In this document: one piece after another, positions 5,398 to 6,083 of the stretch
Numbering within the stretch: the stretch's first letter is position 1
Layout of the letters: every line of letters begins with the position of its first letter
Assembly: GCA_003123965.1 (NCBI GenBank)
Contig: NNSL01000471.1
Location: 1-6,083, forward strand
From: Balneolaceae bacterium SMO_bin1
GTDB taxonomy: Bacteria > Bacteroidota > Rhodothermia > Balneolales > Balneolaceae
Direction of reading: 5' to 3'
DNA: 6,083 bases
The notes under the pieces: generated by a model
Told to the model about the DNA's origin: nothing
Database searches by the model: none
What the model saw: only the letters and a program-made list of their open reading frames with translations
Made by a program: the position numbers and the translations under genes

Positions 5398-6083
5398 TTA
5401 CGAGCAGCCTGTGGTTGAACCGCAGGTGATGCATTTCTGGCAAGTGCCATTACGCACCATCGTCATGCTGCCACACTCGGGACAAGAGTCACCGGTATAG
5501 CCTAACTCTTTGGCGCGTTCGTAATCACTTTCATAGCTGCTTTCTTCGGCTTGTTCCGCCATTTCTGCGCCATCGTCGGTAACCGGTTGTGGCTGCGGTT
5601 CCGATTTCGCCTTGGCATCTGCTTGCTCGCCACCCTTGCGCTGCTTTTCCTCTTCAGAGGGGCGCAGTTTCCGTGTCAGCATGTCCTCGGCGTTAACGTG
5701 AGCCAAGTCTTCGCGACCAAGGTAAGTCACGGCCAGCTCGCGGAAAATAAAGTCGATTACGGAGGTCGTCATTTTCACGTGTGGACTACCATTTACCATA
5801 CCGCTCGGTTCAAACTTGGTGAACGTAAAGGCGTCCACAAATTCTTCAAGCGGTACTCCATGCTGCAAGCCCAGCGAAATGGCAATGGCAAAGCAGTTAG
5901 TGAGGCTTCGGAAGGCTGCGCCCTCACGATGCATATCGATGAAAATTTCACCCAACTGCCCATTGTCGTATTCACCCGTCCGCAAGTACACGCTTTGGCC
6001 GCCAATTTTCACTTTTTGGGTATAGCCCGTTCGGCGGTTCGGCAGTCGTTTGCGTTTGGCTACGTACTTATGAATGATCCGCT
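5398..6083 (-). CDS. nrdJ: B12-dependent ribonucleotide reductase (class II), C-terminal part
   Basis: Class II ribonucleotide reductase makes deoxyribonucleotides from ribonucleotides using adenosylcobalamin to generate the thiyl radical, without oxygen. The start is beyond the window; 227 residues are encoded here, ending at TAA 5398-5400. The reading frame runs through GTG 6012 to the edge, so that GTG is an internal Val. Conserved segments are [16 protein letters not shown] (fragment residues 13-28), the [13 protein letters not shown] region just after it, [18 protein letters not shown], and the [17 protein letters not shown] block. A charged, low-complexity linker rich in E, K, Q and P follows, then a Cys-rich tail with CPEC, CQKC, ITC and a terminal GCS: six cysteines in about 28 residues. 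This matches the C-terminal tail of long NrdJ proteins, thought to bind zinc and/or pass electrons from thioredoxin to the active site. Cobalamin must be made or imported by the cell. No partner genes are visible. Confidence 0.95.
   Translation of the reverse strand, partial: RIIHKYVAKRKRLPNRRTGYTQKVKIGGQSVYLRTGEYDNGQLGEIFIDMHREGAAFRSLTNCFAIAISLGLQHGVPLEEFVDAFTFTKFEPSGMVNGSPHVKMTTSVIDFIFRELAVTYLGREDLAHVNAEDMLTRKLRPSEEEKQRKGGEQADAKAKSEPQPQPVTDDGAEMAEQAEESSYESDYERAKELGYTGDSCPECGSMTMVRNGTCQKCITCGSTTGCS

Noticed and set aside
5398..6012. A free-standing 204-residue gene starting at GTG 6012
   Set aside because: The frame continues upstream without a stop to the window edge, with conserved NrdJ sequence, so it is the C-terminal part of a longer protein.

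Overview
The window is about 6.1 kb of compact chromosomal DNA with moderate GC. It holds five complete genes and two cut by the window edges, in two opposing blocks. I see no mobile element, tRNA, rRNA or CRISPR array. The gene set points to a pigmented, probably aerobic member of the Bacteroidota/Rhodothermota/Balneolota assemblage: a Bacteroidota-type lycopene cyclase, a TspO homologue, a B12-dependent class II ribonucleotide reductase, mostly weak or absent Shine-Dalgarno sequences, and short AAAAAAAGCC-type minus-strand terminators. This placement is inference from gene content, since no phylogenetic marker is complete.

Left block, plus strand (1-2523): the 3' end of tspO (also called crtK in Rhodobacter), then a branch-1-type nitrilase with an intact Glu-Lys-Cys triad, then crtY, lycopene beta-cyclase. 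The nitrilase and crtY overlap by ATGA, so they are probably translationally coupled. tspO and crtY fit a carotenoid locus; the nitrilase between them is the unexpected member.

Right block, minus strand (2520-6083), in transcription order: the C-terminal third or so of nrdJ, ending in a Cys-rich tail, a hairpin and an intrinsic terminator; a cytoplasmic protein made of three BON domains with a strong ribosome binding site and its own terminator; then a PIG-L/LmbE-type deacetylase followed after only 4 bases by an AI-2E (UPF0118) family membrane protein, which looks like a two-gene operon.

The two blocks meet tail to tail: crtY and the AI-2E family gene share the TTAA at 2520-2523 for their stop codons, with no visible terminator. 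The individual families are all known. What stands out is the combination tspO-nitrilase-crtY, the deacetylase/AI-2E pair, and the hairpin behind nrdJ. I found no clear evidence of a wholly new system.
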